NCBI RefSeq assembly: GCF_003696215.1 | Contig: NZ_RFFG01000006.1 | Location: 1-64,000, forward strand | From: Actinomadura harenae | Lineage (GTDB): Bacteria; Actinomycetota; Actinomycetes; Streptosporangiales; Streptosporangiaceae | DNA: 64,000 nt | Reading direction: 5' to 3' | Part shown: piece after piece, positions 52,299-62,711 of the stretch | Layout: every line of letters begins with the position of its first letter | Numbering within the stretch: position 1 is the stretch's first letter | Position numbers and translations under genes: made by a program | The notes under the pieces: model-generated | What the model saw: only the letters and a program-made list of their open reading frames with translations | Database searches by the model: none | What the model was told of the DNA's origin: nothing

Positions 52299-55200
52299 GA
52301 CGGCTCCTCGTCGAGATGGCGCGACCTGGTGTGGGCCGCTGACCGGCGACGTCGGCCAATGGGCTCGTCGGGCTTCTGGCGGATCTGACGTGTCGCGCGC
52401 CGGAGCGCTGTGGCGACAGTGGTCGGGGCCCTGCGCGCGTGCGAGCGCGTGTTCTCGGCCGCCGCCAGGGGCGACTCGTCCGGGCGGGCCCCGGGAAGGG
52501 CCAGGATCAGGACGACCAGCACGAACAGGCCCTTGACGCCGACCCAGATCTGCCGTGTGAGCATGCTGTGCGACAAGACGAACGTCCCGCCCGTGGCCGG
52601 GATCTCGTACGCGCGCGACCAGCCGTTCACCGCATGGCTCTTCAGGGAACGTCCGTCCAGCGTGGCATGCCAGCCGCCATCGTCGGGTTCGGCCACCGTG
52701 AGCGTCCGGGGGCCAGTGCTCGGCGGGACGCGGACGCTCGTGCGCGCGGCGCGGGTGCCGCCGGGCAGAATCTTGACCGTCTGACCGTCCTGGAGCGTGA
52801 GGCGTCCTGCGGGGGCGCGGACCTCCCAGCTGGCGAAGTCGGCCGTGCGGCTCTGCCGGTTCAGTTCGGGCGAGGCGTCCAGGACGGGCGTCAGCGGGTC
52901 GGTGCCCGGGTTCCTGACCAGCAGGTACCGGACGCCCAGGGCGCTGAGTCCGGGGGCCTCGTCGGTGTCCGTTCCACCTGCGATCCCGGAGACGAGCGCA
53001 TCCAGGCGCCTGCGCGCGGACGCGTCGTCCGGCACAGACGTTTCGGCCGGTCCGGGGACCGCGCCACGCAGGACGGTGTAATCCACCCGCCCGGACGGTT
53101 CGTGTCGCAGCACCACCGTGCGCGCGCCCGTGGAGTCGTGCAAGAAGATCGGGACGGTATCGGGGTTGAATCGGCTCAGCGGTCCGTCCACGCCGTCCAC
53201 GACCCAGGTGGCGGCGGCGAGCACAGGCGTTGTGCACGCAGCGGCGAACAACATCACTCCCCCTATGCGCACGACGCGGCCGGTCCCGGCGACGGCGAAT
53301 GCCGCGCGGCGGACACCGACCGAGGCGGCGGCCAATGCCCCACCCCCGGCGAACACCAACGGAACGCCAGGCCAGTAGGGCGCGCTGTCCGCGCCGGACT
53401 TGGCGGTGAGGCCGCTCAAGAGGATCGCCATCAGCAGGCCGAAAAGGGTCAGGGCCCACCCGGTCACGACGAACGTGCGTCGCTCGCGCACGAGGAGCGC
53501 CACGAATGCGGCCACGGCGAGCCCCGCAGCAGCCCACGAGACTGCGGGGCCGCCACCTGGAACCAGTCCGAGCAGGTCGGCGGCGGACGCGGGCGCGCGC
53601 CCGGTCGGCAGCGTCCCGGCCTCCAGCAGAAAGCGCGACGGATGCAGGAGCAGTCCGAGTGACCAGGGGCCGAGGATCAGCGGCGGGACGGCCACGACGA
53701 TCAGCATGTTGCGCGCGCCCCGATCCACGGGCAGTCCCCGAGGGGCCGTGACCAGAACGGCAGCCGACACGACCAGCGGCCACACCAACGGGACGAACGC
53801 CATCGCCATGGCCAGAAGTAGTGCCGTGCCCCAGGCGGCACGTCCGGAAGCCCGCTTATCCACCGCGTCCGTGAGGGCTCGGTGTGCAAGCAGGGCGATC
53901 AGTGGCAGCAGCACGATCACAACGGATGTGCCGAGCCGTCCGTCCGTTATGGCCCCGGTGGCTGCTGGCAGGAGGGCGTAGGTACCCGCGGCCCAGAGGC
54001 GCAGGGCGGCGCGATAGGGCGTCCGCGGTGGAATCAAGCGGCGGGCGGCGATCAGGGAGGTCACCCCAGCCAGCGGGACGGTGCCGAGCAGCAGAACGTT
54101 CACGGCCAGCCACGGCTTGCCGAACGCGAGCGTGGACACCATGGCGAGAGCGGCCACCCATGGCGGCGTCCCAGCGTCGGTGCCGAGACCGGTCGGATGC
54201 CAGCCCGCCGCATAGGCGGCCCACAAGTCGGACGCACCGCCCGTAGGAGCGGCCAATGCGCCACCCGTTAGACGGGATCCAGCGGTGATCAGTGACCGTT
54301 CTGCCACCAATGCGACGACAGTGAGCACGAAGACAAGCAAAACGCCCGGACGCGTGAGGAAACGCCGAAGCATCGCACGTCGACTGGTGTCTTCTGGAGG
54401 AGATTCTTCGCGTTCTGCCGCTCTGCGCGCATCCCGTTTGGCGAGCCAAATGTGCAGCGCCTCGTAAGCACGTCTTCGAGCCACGCCATGCGCCATCAAG
54501 CTTCGCTGGATGTATCTGTGGGCGTGCCTACGCCCTTCGGATCGCACACGCCTCGCACGCCACAACCGCATGGGCGCGCGCAGAACGGCCATGAACGCAC
54601 CGAACTCCTGCTTGGCGGCCTCCGGACGCTTCAGCAGCAGCATCCACGCGATCTGCAGCGCCGTGGACCAGGCGATCCGCGCCCACGTCCCGGGCAGCGC
54701 CCGCGCGGGACGGTTGGCGAGGAGCGTCAGCAGCGCGTTCTGGCGGTCCAGGCGGCGGATCGGCGCGTCCGACACCGCGATCTCCCGGACTCCGCGCCGC
54801 GCCGCCTCCGCGTGGAACACGACCGCGTCGGTGACGACGACGACCCGCTGCCCGGCGGCGTGCGCCCGGAAGCAGAGGTCGGCGTCGTCTCGGAACAGCC
54901 CGAACGAGGTCTCGAGGCCGCCGAGCCGGTCCCAGAGGTCCCTGCGGACCAGCATCCCGGCGGTGCTCACCGCGAGGACGTCGCGGTCGCCGTCGTGCTG
55001 GCCCTGGTCGAAGTCGCCGTGGTCGATGCCGGTGTCGCGGCGCCCCGCGGCGTCCATGGTCTCCCCTGCGGAGAGCAGGACGCGCCGGTCCGTCCAGTCA
55101 CGCAGCTTGGGGCCGGCGACGCCGATGCGCGGATCCGCGTCGGCGGCCTTCAGCAGGCGGGCGAGCGCGTCGGGCGCGGGTGCGGAGTCGTCATGCAGCA

Positions 55201-55528
55201 GCCACACCCATCCGACCCGATCCGCCTCAGGGGCAGGGCCGGCGGCAGGGGCGGCGGCAGGGGCGGCGGCGGCGGACGGATGCCGTAGCGCCTCGGCCAC
55301 GGCCTCGCCGTAGCCGGTCGTCCGCGGGAGCCGCAGGACGGCGCCGGGCCCGACGACCTCCGCGGCCATGTCCGGACCGCGGTCGGTGCTCCCGGTGTCG
55401 GCGACGACCAGCCGCTGGACGGGGCGCGCCTGGGTGAGCAGTGCCTTCAGCGCGTCCGGCAGCCATCGCGCCCCGTCGTGCGTGACGAGGACGGCGGTGA
55501 CGGCGTGCCGGTCGAGTGGGGAGGGCAA
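52295..55528 (-). CDS. Large membrane glycosyltransferase, family 2
   Basis: A 1077-residue protein. Residues 1-~250 are a GT2 domain: TAVLVTHDGARWLPDAL, VADTGSTDRGPDMA, the D-D motif in WLLHDDSAPAPDAL, and GLFRDDADLCFRAHAAGQ. The remainder is a polytopic membrane region with about 12 TM segments and a large outer domain (~700-960), ending in a last TM and a basic tail. The start is a TTG at 55528, with GGAG eight bases upstream; no ATG/GTG lies near. It probably transfers sugar to a lipid-linked or wall polymer. It is translationally coupled to DUF5719. Confidence 0.85.
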   Translation of the reverse strand: MPSPLDRHAVTAVLVTHDGARWLPDALKALLTQARPVQRLVVADTGSTDRGPDMAAEVVGPGAVLRLPRTTGYGEAVAEALRHPSAAAAPAAAPAAGPAPEADRVGWVWLLHDDSAPAPDALARLLKAADADPRIGVAGPKLRDWTDRRVLLSAGETMDAAGRRDTGIDHGDFDQGQHDGDRDVLAVSTAGMLVRRDLWDRLGGLETSFGLFRDDADLCFRAHAAGQRVVVVTDAVVFHAEAARRGVREIAVSDAPIRRLDRQNALLTLLANRPARALPGTWARIAWSTALQIAWMLLLKRPEAAKQEFGAFMAVLRAPMRLWRARRVRSEGRRHAHRYIQRSLMAHGVARRRAYEALHIWLAKRDARRAAEREESPPEDTSRRAMLRRFLTRPGVLLVFVLTVVALVAERSLITAGSRLTGGALAAPTGGASDLWAAYAAGWHPTGLGTDAGTPPWVAALAMVSTLAFGKPWLAVNVLLLGTVPLAGVTSLIAARRLIPPRTPYRAALRLWAAGTYALLPAATGAITDGRLGTSVVIVLLPLIALLAHRALTDAVDKRASGRAAWGTALLLAMAMAFVPLVWPLVVSAAVLVTAPRGLPVDRGARNMLIVVAVPPLILGPWSLGLLLHPSRFLLEAGTLPTGRAPASAADLLGLVPGGGPAVSWAAAGLAVAAFVALLVRERRTFVVTGWALTLFGLLMAILLSGLTAKSGADSAPYWPGVPLVFAGGGALAAASVGVRRAAFAVAGTGRVVRIGGVMLFAAACTTPVLAAATWVVDGVDGPLSRFNPDTVPIFLHDSTGARTVVLRHEPSGRVDYTVLRGAVPGPAETSVPDDASARRRLDALVSGIAGGTDTDEAPGLSALGVRYLLVRNPGTDPLTPVLDASPELNRQSRTADFASWEVRAPAGRLTLQDGQTVKILPGGTRAARTSVRVPPSTGPRTLTVAEPDDGGWHATLDGRSLKSHAVNGWSRAYEIPATGGTFVLSHSMLTRQIWVGVKGLFVLVVLILALPGARPDESPLAAAENTRSHARRAPTTVATALRRATRQIRQKPDEPIGRRRRSAAHTRSRHLDEEPS

Positions 55529-55662
55529 AAGGTGATCGCTCCAAGGTCGGCAGCGGGTCCCCGCGCCGGCGCCCCGGGGCCGACACGGCGGACCACTCTA
55601 GGCGCAGCCGCCCGACTTCGCCCGAGAACCTCCTTATTCGCCCGTGACCAGGGCAGAAGAAA
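55529..55662. other. Spacer upstream of the glycosyltransferase gene
   Basis: Intergenic DNA between the whiB terminator and the glycosyltransferase start; it should carry that gene's promoter. No gene is seen here, nor in 55691-55850 beyond the terminator. Confidence 0.45.
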
Positions 55663-55690
55663 GCGACGGCGCGGAGATCCGCGCCGTCGC
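55663..55690 (-). terminator. Intrinsic terminator of whiB
   Basis: A perfect 12-bp stem (55663-55674 with 55679-55690) with a four-base loop. On the minus strand it is followed by TTTCTTCTG, a U-rich tail. It lies 160 bases after the whiB stop. Confidence 0.85.
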
Positions 55691-55850
55691 ACTTTCCGTC
55701 CTTCTCATCCCGCCGCACGCGCCCCGGATCGATGCCCGCACCGTGCCGCGGACGGCACAGGGAAGCGGTGCGCGGGCCCGAGGCCCGTGGGGCGCGTGAT
55801 GATCCGCCGACCCGACCGCCGGCGACGGAGCCCGGCGGTCAAGGCGGCGG

Positions 55851-56114
55851 TCAGACGGCCTGGCGCTTCAGCTTGCGGCGCTCACGCTCCGACAGTCCAC
55901 CCCAAATTCCGAAACGTTCGTCATGCTGTAGCGCGTACTCCAGACACTCCGCCCGAACCTCGCATGCGCGGCACACCTTCTTGGCTTCGCGAGTGGAGCC
56001 GCCCTTCTCCGGAAAAAACGCCTCCGGGTCCGTCTGCGCGCACAGGGCGCGCTCCTGCCAGCCCATCTCTTCGCCGTCTGTGCCGTGCGCCAGCGGGATC
56101 ACTACCTCGCTCAC
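55851..56114 (-). CDS. whiB: WhiB-family iron-sulfur transcription factor
   Basis: An 87-residue Wbl protein. The 4Fe-4S ligands are C25, C48, C51 and C57; GIWGG is at 69-73; and a basic tail (RERRKLKRQAV) contacts DNA. In Streptomyces WhiB acts with WhiA to drive sporulation septation. The length, the tail and the location beside the glycosyltransferase and manB clusters fit WhiB proper rather than WblA-E. GTG start with AGGAGG eight bases upstream. Its own terminator follows, so it is monocistronic. Confidence 0.94.
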   Translation of the reverse strand: MSEVVIPLAHGTDGEEMGWQERALCAQTDPEAFFPEKGGSTREAKKVCRACEVRAECLEYALQHDERFGIWGGLSERERRKLKRQAV

Positions 56115-56204
56115 AGCGCACCTCCTAGCCCGTGGAGCCCCCCTGGTCGATGCCTTCCCCCAGGCTCCATCCCCCGAGAAGGCATTGAACTACACCGACG
56201 AAAT

Positions 56205-56216
56205 TACACGCGTGTA
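56205..56216. promoter_or_regulatory. Palindrome in the whiB promoter region
   Basis: TACACGCGTGTA, a perfect 12-bp palindrome 91 bases upstream of whiB in an AT-richer patch. It resembles but does not fully match the BldD operator consensus. Candidate operator only. Confidence 0.45.
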
Positions 56217-56371
56217 GCGCCCGCTCCGTCAAGCCGAACGAGTTTCCAAGTGGGCAAAGAGGGTTTTTTGGGAGATGACGCACGCGGGTTCAACGCGGTT
56301 TTGCTCCTGCGTGGAGGTGCGCCCACACCCCGCCGACCTCAGCGAATGAAAGATCGGAAAATCTCAAGGCG

Positions 56372-57424
56372 TCACTGCGGCGGACGGTTGTCCCGGTACC
56401 AGTCGCCGCCCTCTTCGGATCCGCCCTGCCGCTGACCGGGCTGACCCGCCTGACCGGGCTGACCGTACTGCCCCTCGTGACCCGCCTGCGGCTGCTCGCC
56501 GGTGCCCCGGCCACCGCCGTAGGCGCGCGTCCACTCGCCCATCTCTTCCTCGTCCGCGGACGTCTGGGGCTCAGCGGCCTGCTGGTGCTCCGCGCCGGGC
56601 TGGGAGGCCGCCTGGGCGGGCTGCTGGTAGGCGGCCTGCTGGCCGTAACCCTGCTCGCCCGGCTGGCCCTGCTGGCCCGGCTGGCCCGGCTGGCCCGGCT
56701 GGCCGTACGCCTGCTGCTGGCCGTACTGCGGCGACGCGGCCTGCTGGCCGTAGCCCGCCTGGCCGTACTGCTGCTGGGCCTGCTCCTGGCCGTACACCTG
56801 CGCCTGCGCCTGGCCCTGCTGCTGGCCGTAGCCCTGCTGTTCGCCGTAACCCTGCTGGCCGTACTGCTGCTGCCCGTAACCCTGGTGCTCGCCGTACGGC
56901 TGCTGGCCGCCCTGCTGCTGCTCGCCGCCGGGCTGGTAGCCGAAGCCCGGGTACTGGCCAGGAGCGGGCGGACCGGCCGGACGCGTCGGCTGCATGCCCT
57001 GGAGGATGGTCAGGACGTACCAGGCACCGAGACCGATCACCGCGAGCTTGGCCGCGCCGTACAGGAACGCCGAGAGCTTGCCGACGGCCGTCGCGTACTC
57101 GGAGCCGGTGAACATGGACGCCAGCCAGCAGATCAGGCCGATCAGGGCCATTCCGCCGAGGACGCCGAGCGCGCCGACGACGATCGTGCGGGCCTGCGGG
57201 GTCGGGCCCTCCGGACGCGAGGTCACCAGCCAGACGGCGAACGCCAGCATGCCCGTGACCGCGACGTTGGTGAACGTTCCGCCGACGGTCTCGTTCAGGG
57301 CGTGGAAGGTGAACGGGCCCCGCCCGAACAGTGCGACGATGCCCGCGAACAACTGGACACCCGCGGACGCGAGCAGGATCCAGGCTGCCGGTTCGCGCAG
57401 GCGCTGGACGGCTTCCTTGTTCAC
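56372..57424 (-). CDS. Four-TM membrane protein with long Q/G/Y-rich disordered tail
   Basis: A 350-residue protein. Residues 1-145 hold four TM segments (about 13-33, 50-70, 83-105, 120-142). From ~150 to 350 the tail is made of Gln, Gly, Tyr, Ala and Pro with many GYGQQ, QYGQ and GQPGQ repeats, then an acidic [16 protein letters not shown] segment. Such prion-like tails can drive condensation. No named family recognised; similar proteins occur in actinobacteria near fbiA. Divergent from fbiA. Confidence 0.75.
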   Translation of the reverse strand: MNKEAVQRLREPAAWILLASAGVQLFAGIVALFGRGPFTFHALNETVGGTFTNVAVTGMLAFAVWLVTSRPEGPTPQARTIVVGALGVLGGMALIGLICWLASMFTGSEYATAVGKLSAFLYGAAKLAVIGLGAWYVLTILQGMQPTRPAGPPAPGQYPGFGYQPGGEQQQGGQQPYGEHQGYGQQQYGQQGYGEQQGYGQQQGQAQAQVYGQEQAQQQYGQAGYGQQAASPQYGQQQAYGQPGQPGQPGQQGQPGEQGYGQQAAYQQPAQAASQPGAEHQQAAEPQTSADEEEMGEWTRAYGGGRGTGEQPQAGHEGQYGQPGQAGQPGQRQGGSEEGGDWYRDNRPPQ

Positions 57425-57658
57425 GGTGACATCTCCCGGTGGTGACGGTTACGTTTTCCGGATTCACAAAAAGCTTCGCACATCCAGGCACGTCATGCCC
57501 GCAGCGGGCCTCCGTCGAAGACCGTGTTCGACCACGTATTCGATGGGCGTTCTCCCAGCCCCGGGCCGGGCGGCGCGTTGCGCGGCCGGGGAGGTCCGGC
57601 GTGTGGGCGGCGCCCCTCGGCGCCCTGGGCTGTGAACACCAAGCCCTAGGCTGGAAAC

Positions 57659-58600
57659 ATGAAGATCGTGGCGCTGGCGGGCGGTATCGGTGGGGCCCGC
57701 TTCCTGCGCGGACTGCGTGCGGCCGCCCCCGAGGCCGACATCACCGTGATCGGCAACACCGGGGACGACATCTCCCTGTTCGGGCTGCGGGTCTGCCCGG
57801 ACCTGGACACCGTGATGTACACCCTCGGCGGCGGAATCAACGAGGAACAAGGTTGGGGACGGCGAGACGAAAGTTTCACCGTTAAGGAAGAACTGCTCGA
57901 ATACGGCGTCGGCCCGTCCTGGTTCGGACTGGGCGACCGTGACTTCGCGACACATATCGTCCGGACGCAGATGCTCGCGGCCGGGTACCGCCTTTCGGCG
58001 GTGACCGAGGCGCTGTGCGACCGCTGGAAGCCGGGCGTGCGGCTGGTCCCGATGACCGACGACCAGGTCGAGACGCACGTCGTGGTGGACGATCCGGAGC
58101 AGGGCCGCCGCGCGATCCACTTCCAGGAGTGGTGGGTGCGGCTGCGGGCGTCGCTGCCGGCCGTGTCGATCGCGCCGGTCGGCGCGGACGAGGCGAAGCC
58201 CGCGCCGGGCGTGCTGAAGGCGATCGAGGCGGCGGACGTGGTGCTGTTCCCGCCGTCCAACCCGGTCGTGAGCATCGGGACGATTCTGTCCATCCCGGGC
58301 ATTCGGGACGCCGTCGCGGCGAAGACCGTCGTCGGCGTGTCGCCCATCATCGGCGGCGCGCCCGTGCGCGGCATGGCGGACGCGTGCCTGACCGCGATCG
58401 GCGTCGAGACGTCCGCGCGGGCGGTCGCCGAGCACTACGGACCGGACCTGGTCGACGGCTGGCTCGTGGACGAGGCCGACAAGGACGTCACGGTCGAGGG
58501 CATGGAGGTCCGCTCGCGGCCGCTGCTGATGAGCGACCCCGAGGCGACCCGCGCGATCGCGCAGGCGGCGCTGGACCTGGCCCTGGAGCTGGCCCGATGA
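57659..58600 (+). CDS. fbiA: 2-phospho-L-lactate / phosphoenolpyruvyl transferase (FbiA/CofD)
   Basis: FbiA joins the activated 3-carbon acid (EPPG in actinobacteria) to Fo, giving dehydro-F420-0. It has 313 residues, as usual. [18 protein letters not shown] is the nucleotide-binding start; [33 protein letters not shown] and [12 protein letters not shown] are family blocks. It overlaps fbiB by four bases (ATGA). The part encoding [19 protein letters not shown] has a degraded second copy at 37643-37726. Confidence 0.95.
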   Translation: MKIVALAGGIGGARFLRGLRAAAPEADITVIGNTGDDISLFGLRVCPDLDTVMYTLGGGINEEQGWGRRDESFTVKEELLEYGVGPSWFGLGDRDFATHIVRTQMLAAGYRLSAVTEALCDRWKPGVRLVPMTDDQVETHVVVDDPEQGRRAIHFQEWWVRLRASLPAVSIAPVGADEAKPAPGVLKAIEAADVVLFPPSNPVVSIGTILSIPGIRDAVAAKTVVGVSPIIGGAPVRGMADACLTAIGVETSARAVAEHYGPDLVDGWLVDEADKDVTVEGMEVRSRPLLMSDPEATRAIAQAALDLALELAR

Positions 58601-59883
58601 GCTTCCAGGTGTTCGGCGTGCCCGGGATGCCCGAGATCGGCGAGGGCTCCGACATCGCCGCGCTGATCCCCGCGGACCTGGTCGAGGACGGCGACGTCCT
58701 GGTCGTCACGTCCAAGATCGTCAGTAAGGCGGAGGGCCGGGTGCTCGTCGCGGACGACCGCGAGAAGGCGATCGACGCGGAGACCGTCCGCGTCGTCGCC
58801 CGGCGCACGCACGAGCGCGGCGAGACGCGCATCGTCGAGACGCGGCAGGGGCTCGTGATGGCCGCCGCCGGCGTGGACGCGTCGAACACCGAGCCCGGCA
58901 CCGTCCTTCTGCTGCCCGTCGACCCGGACGCGTCCGCCCGGCGCATACGTGCGCGCGTGCGTGAGCTGACCGGTGCGAACGTGGCGGTCATCGTGTCCGA
59001 CACCATGGGCCGCCCTTGGCGGGAGGGCCTGATCGACAACGCCATCGGCGCTGCCGGCATCTCCCCCTTGGACGACTTCCGCGGACGCACCGACAACTAC
59101 GGAAACCCCCTCCAGGCCACCATCACGGCCGTCATCGACCAGCTGGCCTCGGCAGGAGAGCTGGCCAAGGGAAAGGTCTCGGGCGTCCCGGTCGCGGTCG
59201 TGCGCGGCCTCAGCGACCTGGTGACGGACGACGACGGTCCGGGCGCGCGTTCCCTGGTGCGGTCCCCGGAGGAGGACATGTTCCGGTTCGGTTCGAGGGA
59301 CGTCCTGTACGCGCGGCGCACGATCCGCGAGTTCACGGACGAGCCCGTCGACCCGCGGGCCGTCCGTGACGCGGTCGCCGCCGCGATCACCGCGCCGGCG
59401 CCGCACCACACGACGCCGTGGCGGTTCGTCCTGCTGGAGTCGGCCGAGTCGCGCACCCGCCTGCTGGACGCGATGCGCGACGCGTGGGAGGCCGACCTGC
59501 GCCGGGACGGCAAGTCCGAGGAGTCGATCGCCAAGCGGCTCAAGCGCGGCGACGTGCTGCGGCGGGCGCCGTACCTGGTCGTGCCGTGCCTGGTGATGGA
59601 CGGCTCGCACGACTACCCGGACGAGCGCCGGTCGACGGCCGAGCGCGAGATGTTCGTGGTCGCGACGGGCGCGGGCGTGCAGAACCTGCTGGTCCAGCTG
59701 GCCGTGCAGGGCCTCGGCTCGTGCTGGGTGTCGTCCACGATGTTCTGCCGGGACGTCGTGCGCGACGCCCTCGGCATCCCGGCCGACTGGGACCCGATGG
59801 GCGCCGTGGGCGTCGGCCACGCGGCGGCCCCGCCGCGGCAGCGTCCGCCGCGTTCCCCGGAGGCGTTCATCGAGGTCCGCTAG
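58597..59883 (+). CDS. fbiB: F420 gamma-glutamyl ligase / dehydro-F420-0 reductase (FbiB)
   Basis: A 428-residue two-domain protein. The N-terminal CofE domain (1-~240) adds glutamates; it has [31 protein letters not shown] and [13 protein letters not shown]. The C-terminal nitroreductase-like FMN domain (~255-428; [30 protein letters not shown]) reduces dehydro-F420-0. The fusion is characteristic of actinobacteria. The frame is open upstream only because of fbiA. A strong terminator shared with fbiC follows. Confidence 0.95.
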   Translation: MSFQVFGVPGMPEIGEGSDIAALIPADLVEDGDVLVVTSKIVSKAEGRVLVADDREKAIDAETVRVVARRTHERGETRIVETRQGLVMAAAGVDASNTEPGTVLLLPVDPDASARRIRARVRELTGANVAVIVSDTMGRPWREGLIDNAIGAAGISPLDDFRGRTDNYGNPLQATITAVIDQLASAGELAKGKVSGVPVAVVRGLSDLVTDDDGPGARSLVRSPEEDMFRFGSRDVLYARRTIREFTDEPVDPRAVRDAVAAAITAPAPHHTTPWRFVLLESAESRTRLLDAMRDAWEADLRRDGKSEESIAKRLKRGDVLRRAPYLVVPCLVMDGSHDYPDERRSTAEREMFVVATGAGVQNLLVQLAVQGLGSCWVSSTMFCRDVVRDALGIPADWDPMGAVGVGHAAAPPRQRPPRSPEAFIEVR

Positions 59884-59930
59884 AACCTCGCGGGACGGCC
59901 TGTTAGTCGGGCGGTAGTAGGTGGTTAGTC

Positions 59931-59975
59931 CTGGGGCGGTGCGGAGGACGATTGTCATCCTCCGCACCGCCCCAG
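59931..59975. terminator. Bidirectional terminator between fbiB and fbiC
   Basis: A perfect 18-bp stem (59931-59948 with 59958-59975) with a nine-base loop lies exactly between the convergent stop codons. It can serve both genes. Confidence 0.9.
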
Positions 59976-59978
59976 TGC

Positions 59979-62591
59979 TCATTTAGTGACAATCGGAAGT
60001 GTGCGCGGCTGATGACCGCTCGCACCCCGGACCGTCGCCTGCCCGAAATGACCGATGCCGTCGGTCCGACGGGCCGCTTCCCTCCGTTCGGCCGTCGGGA
60101 CGCCGTAGAGCGTCGTGCGCTGTCTCGCCGGGCGGCCCGCGCGCGCCGCGATGGCCTCCAGTTCGCTGATGGCCTTGAAGGAACCGTTCTCCGAACCCGC
60201 CATGCGGCTGATGGTCTCCTCCATGAGCGTCCCACCCAGGTCGTTGACCCCGCCTCGCAGCACGCGCGCGCACAGCTCGTCACCGAGCTTCACCCAGGAC
60301 GTCTGGATGTTGGCGATCGCGCCGTGCAGCAGGACGCGCGCGAGCGCGTGGACGGCGACGTTCTCCCGGACGGTCGGCCCCGGACGGGCGAGTCCCGCCA
60401 GGTAGATCGGCGAGTTGTGGTGCACGAACGGCAGCAGGACGAACTCGCTGAAGCCGCCCGTCCGCTCCTGGATCGAACGCAGCAGCCGAAGGTGCGCGAC
60501 CCAGTGCGCGGGCGTGTCGACGTGGCCGTACATCATCGTGGACGTCGTGCGGATGCCCAGCTCGTGCGCGGTCGTGACGACCTCGACCCACTGGTCGGCG
60601 GGCAGCTTGCCCTTGGTCAGCACCCAGCGGACGTCGTCGTCGAGGATCTCGGCGGCGGTCCCGGGCAGCGAGTCCACGCCCGCCTCCCGCGCCGCCGTCA
60701 GCCACTCGCGGATCGACAGGTCCGTGCGCGCGGCGCCGTTGACGACCTCCATCGGGCTGTAGGAGTGCAGGTGGATCTCCGGTGCGCGCCGCTTCACCTC
60801 GCGCGCGAGGTCGAAGTAGGCGGTTCCGGGCAGGTCGGGGTGGATGCCGCCCTGCATGCAGACCTCGGTGGCGCCCGCGGCCCACGCCTCGTCCACGCGG
60901 TCGCCGACCTGCTCCAGGGAGAGCGTGTAGGCGTCGGCGTCCGTGCGGCGCTGCGCGAACGCGCAGAACCGGCAGCCTGTGTAGCAGACGTTAGTGAAAT
61001 TGATGTTCCGTGTGACGACGTAGGTAACGTCGTCGCCGACCGCCTCGCGGCGCAGGTCGTCGGCGAGGCGGGTGAGCGCGTCGAGCTCGGGGCCGTCCGC
61101 GTGGAGCAGGGCGAGCGCCTCGTCGTCGGAGAGGCCGCCGGGGTCGCGTTCGGCGGCGGCCAGCGCCGCCTTGATGTCGGTGTCGAAGCGCTGCGGAGCG
61201 GACGCGATGCGCTCGCGCGCCGCGTCCCAGTCGCCGTAGACGGAGTCGAAGTCCTCGCGCCGGTCGGACGCGCGCCCCTCGGTGTCGATGGAGACGTGCA
61301 GGTCGGTGCGTCCGGACGAGGTGAATCCGCCGTCCGGCTCCTGCCACGGGCGGCCCTCGGGAACGGCGTCCTCGCGGGCGAGGCCGGTCTCCGGGTCGGC
61401 GAGCGCGGCGACGTGCCCGGCCAGCCGGGGATCGAGCCACGGCTCGCCGCGCCGGACGTACTCGGGGTAGATCGTCAGGCGTTCGCGCAGGGTGAAGCCC
61501 GCGTCGGCGGTGCGCGCGGCGAGCTCGTCGACGTGCGGCCAGGGCCGTTCCGGGTTCACGTGGTCCGGGGTGAGCGGCGAGACGCCGCCCCAGTCGTCGA
61601 TCCCGGCGCGCAGCAGCAGCCGGTACTGCTCGTCCACGAGGTTCGGCGGGGCCTGGATGCGCGCCTTCGGGCCGAGGACGAGCCGTGCGACCGCGACCGT
61701 CGCGGCGAGCTCCTCGAGTTCGGCGTCCGGGGTGTCGCGCATCTTGGTGTCCGGTTTGGCGCGGAAGTTCTGGACGATGACCTCCTGCACCGCGCCGTAC
61801 TCCCGCATCGTCCGCCGGATCGCGAAGATCGCGTCGGCGCGCTCCTCGAACGTCTCGCCGATGCCGATCAGGATGCCGGTGGTGAACGGGACGTTGCTGC
61901 GCCCCGCGTCCTCCAGCACGCGCAGCCGGACGGCGGGGTCCTTGTCGGGCGAGCCGAAGTGCGGTCCGCCGCGCTCGCTGAACAGGCGCGTCGCGGTCGT
62001 CTCCAGCATCATCCCCATGGACGGCGCGACCGGCTTGAGCCGCTGGAAGTCCCGCCAGGTCATCACCCCGGGATTGAGGTGCGGCAGGAGGCCGGTCTCC
62101 TCCAGGACGCGGACGGCCATCGCGCGCACGTACGAGAGCGTGTCGTCGTAGCCGTGGGCGTCCAGCCACTCGCGGGCCGGTTTCCAACGGTCCTCGGGAC
62201 GGTCGCCGAGGGTGAACAGCGCCTCTTTGCAGCCCAGCGCCGCGCCCTGCCGGGCGATCTCCAGCACCTCGTCCGGGCCGAGGTAGGGAGCGTCCAGCCG
62301 GTGCGGGACGGTCGCGAACGTGCAGTAGCCGCAGCGGTCGCGGCAGAGGCGGGTGAGTGGGATGAAGACCTTGCGGCTGTAGGTGATCACGCCGGGGCGT
62401 CCGGCGGCCGCGAGGCCCGCGTCGCGGGTGCGGCCGGCGTGGTCCAGCAGGTCGTCGAGCTGCGCGCCCCGGGCGTGCAGCAGGATCGTGGCCTCGGTCG
62501 GGTCGAGCGTCTTGCCGTCGCGCGCCCGCGCGAGCGCCCTGCGGAGGGCGGCTTCTGATGGGGCGGAGGCACGCGTGGGATCAACGTCCAT
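59979..62591 (-). CDS. fbiC: Fo synthase (FbiC), CofG-CofH fusion
   Basis: FbiC makes the deazaflavin Fo from tyrosine and a riboflavin precursor. It has 870 residues with two radical-SAM domains. In the CofG half the cluster cysteines are C83, C87 and C90 (CRDRCGYC); in the CofH half they are C536, C540 and C543 (CYTGCRFC). Other blocks are [14 protein letters not shown] and [15 protein letters not shown]. The ATG at 62591 is supported by the family start. Together with fbiA-fbiB it completes most of the F420 pathway locally; fbiD is not in the window. Confidence 0.97.
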   Translation of the reverse strand: MDVDPTRASAPSEAALRRALARARDGKTLDPTEATILLHARGAQLDDLLDHAGRTRDAGLAAAGRPGVITYSRKVFIPLTRLCRDRCGYCTFATVPHRLDAPYLGPDEVLEIARQGAALGCKEALFTLGDRPEDRWKPAREWLDAHGYDDTLSYVRAMAVRVLEETGLLPHLNPGVMTWRDFQRLKPVAPSMGMMLETTATRLFSERGGPHFGSPDKDPAVRLRVLEDAGRSNVPFTTGILIGIGETFEERADAIFAIRRTMREYGAVQEVIVQNFRAKPDTKMRDTPDAELEELAATVAVARLVLGPKARIQAPPNLVDEQYRLLLRAGIDDWGGVSPLTPDHVNPERPWPHVDELAARTADAGFTLRERLTIYPEYVRRGEPWLDPRLAGHVAALADPETGLAREDAVPEGRPWQEPDGGFTSSGRTDLHVSIDTEGRASDRREDFDSVYGDWDAARERIASAPQRFDTDIKAALAAAERDPGGLSDDEALALLHADGPELDALTRLADDLRREAVGDDVTYVVTRNINFTNVCYTGCRFCAFAQRRTDADAYTLSLEQVGDRVDEAWAAGATEVCMQGGIHPDLPGTAYFDLAREVKRRAPEIHLHSYSPMEVVNGAARTDLSIREWLTAAREAGVDSLPGTAAEILDDDVRWVLTKGKLPADQWVEVVTTAHELGIRTTSTMMYGHVDTPAHWVAHLRLLRSIQERTGGFSEFVLLPFVHHNSPIYLAGLARPGPTVRENVAVHALARVLLHGAIANIQTSWVKLGDELCARVLRGGVNDLGGTLMEETISRMAGSENGSFKAISELEAIAARAGRPARQRTTLYGVPTAERREAARRTDGIGHFGQATVRGASGHQPRTLPIVTK

Positions 62592-62711
62592 GAGCGCACT
62601 CTATGCCAAGCGTCATATTCTCGGAGCGTTCGGGGGCCACGTTTTGGATCTTGGAATGTCGCCGGTCCCTCCGGGGGCCGACGAGGACTCGGGCCCGCGC
62701 GCGCCGGGCCC

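Noticed and set aside
52295..53783. A 965-residue fusion of DUF5719 with upstream sequence
   Set aside because: The upstream part is an out-of-frame reading of the glycosyltransferase gene; the GTG at 52298 is the proper start.
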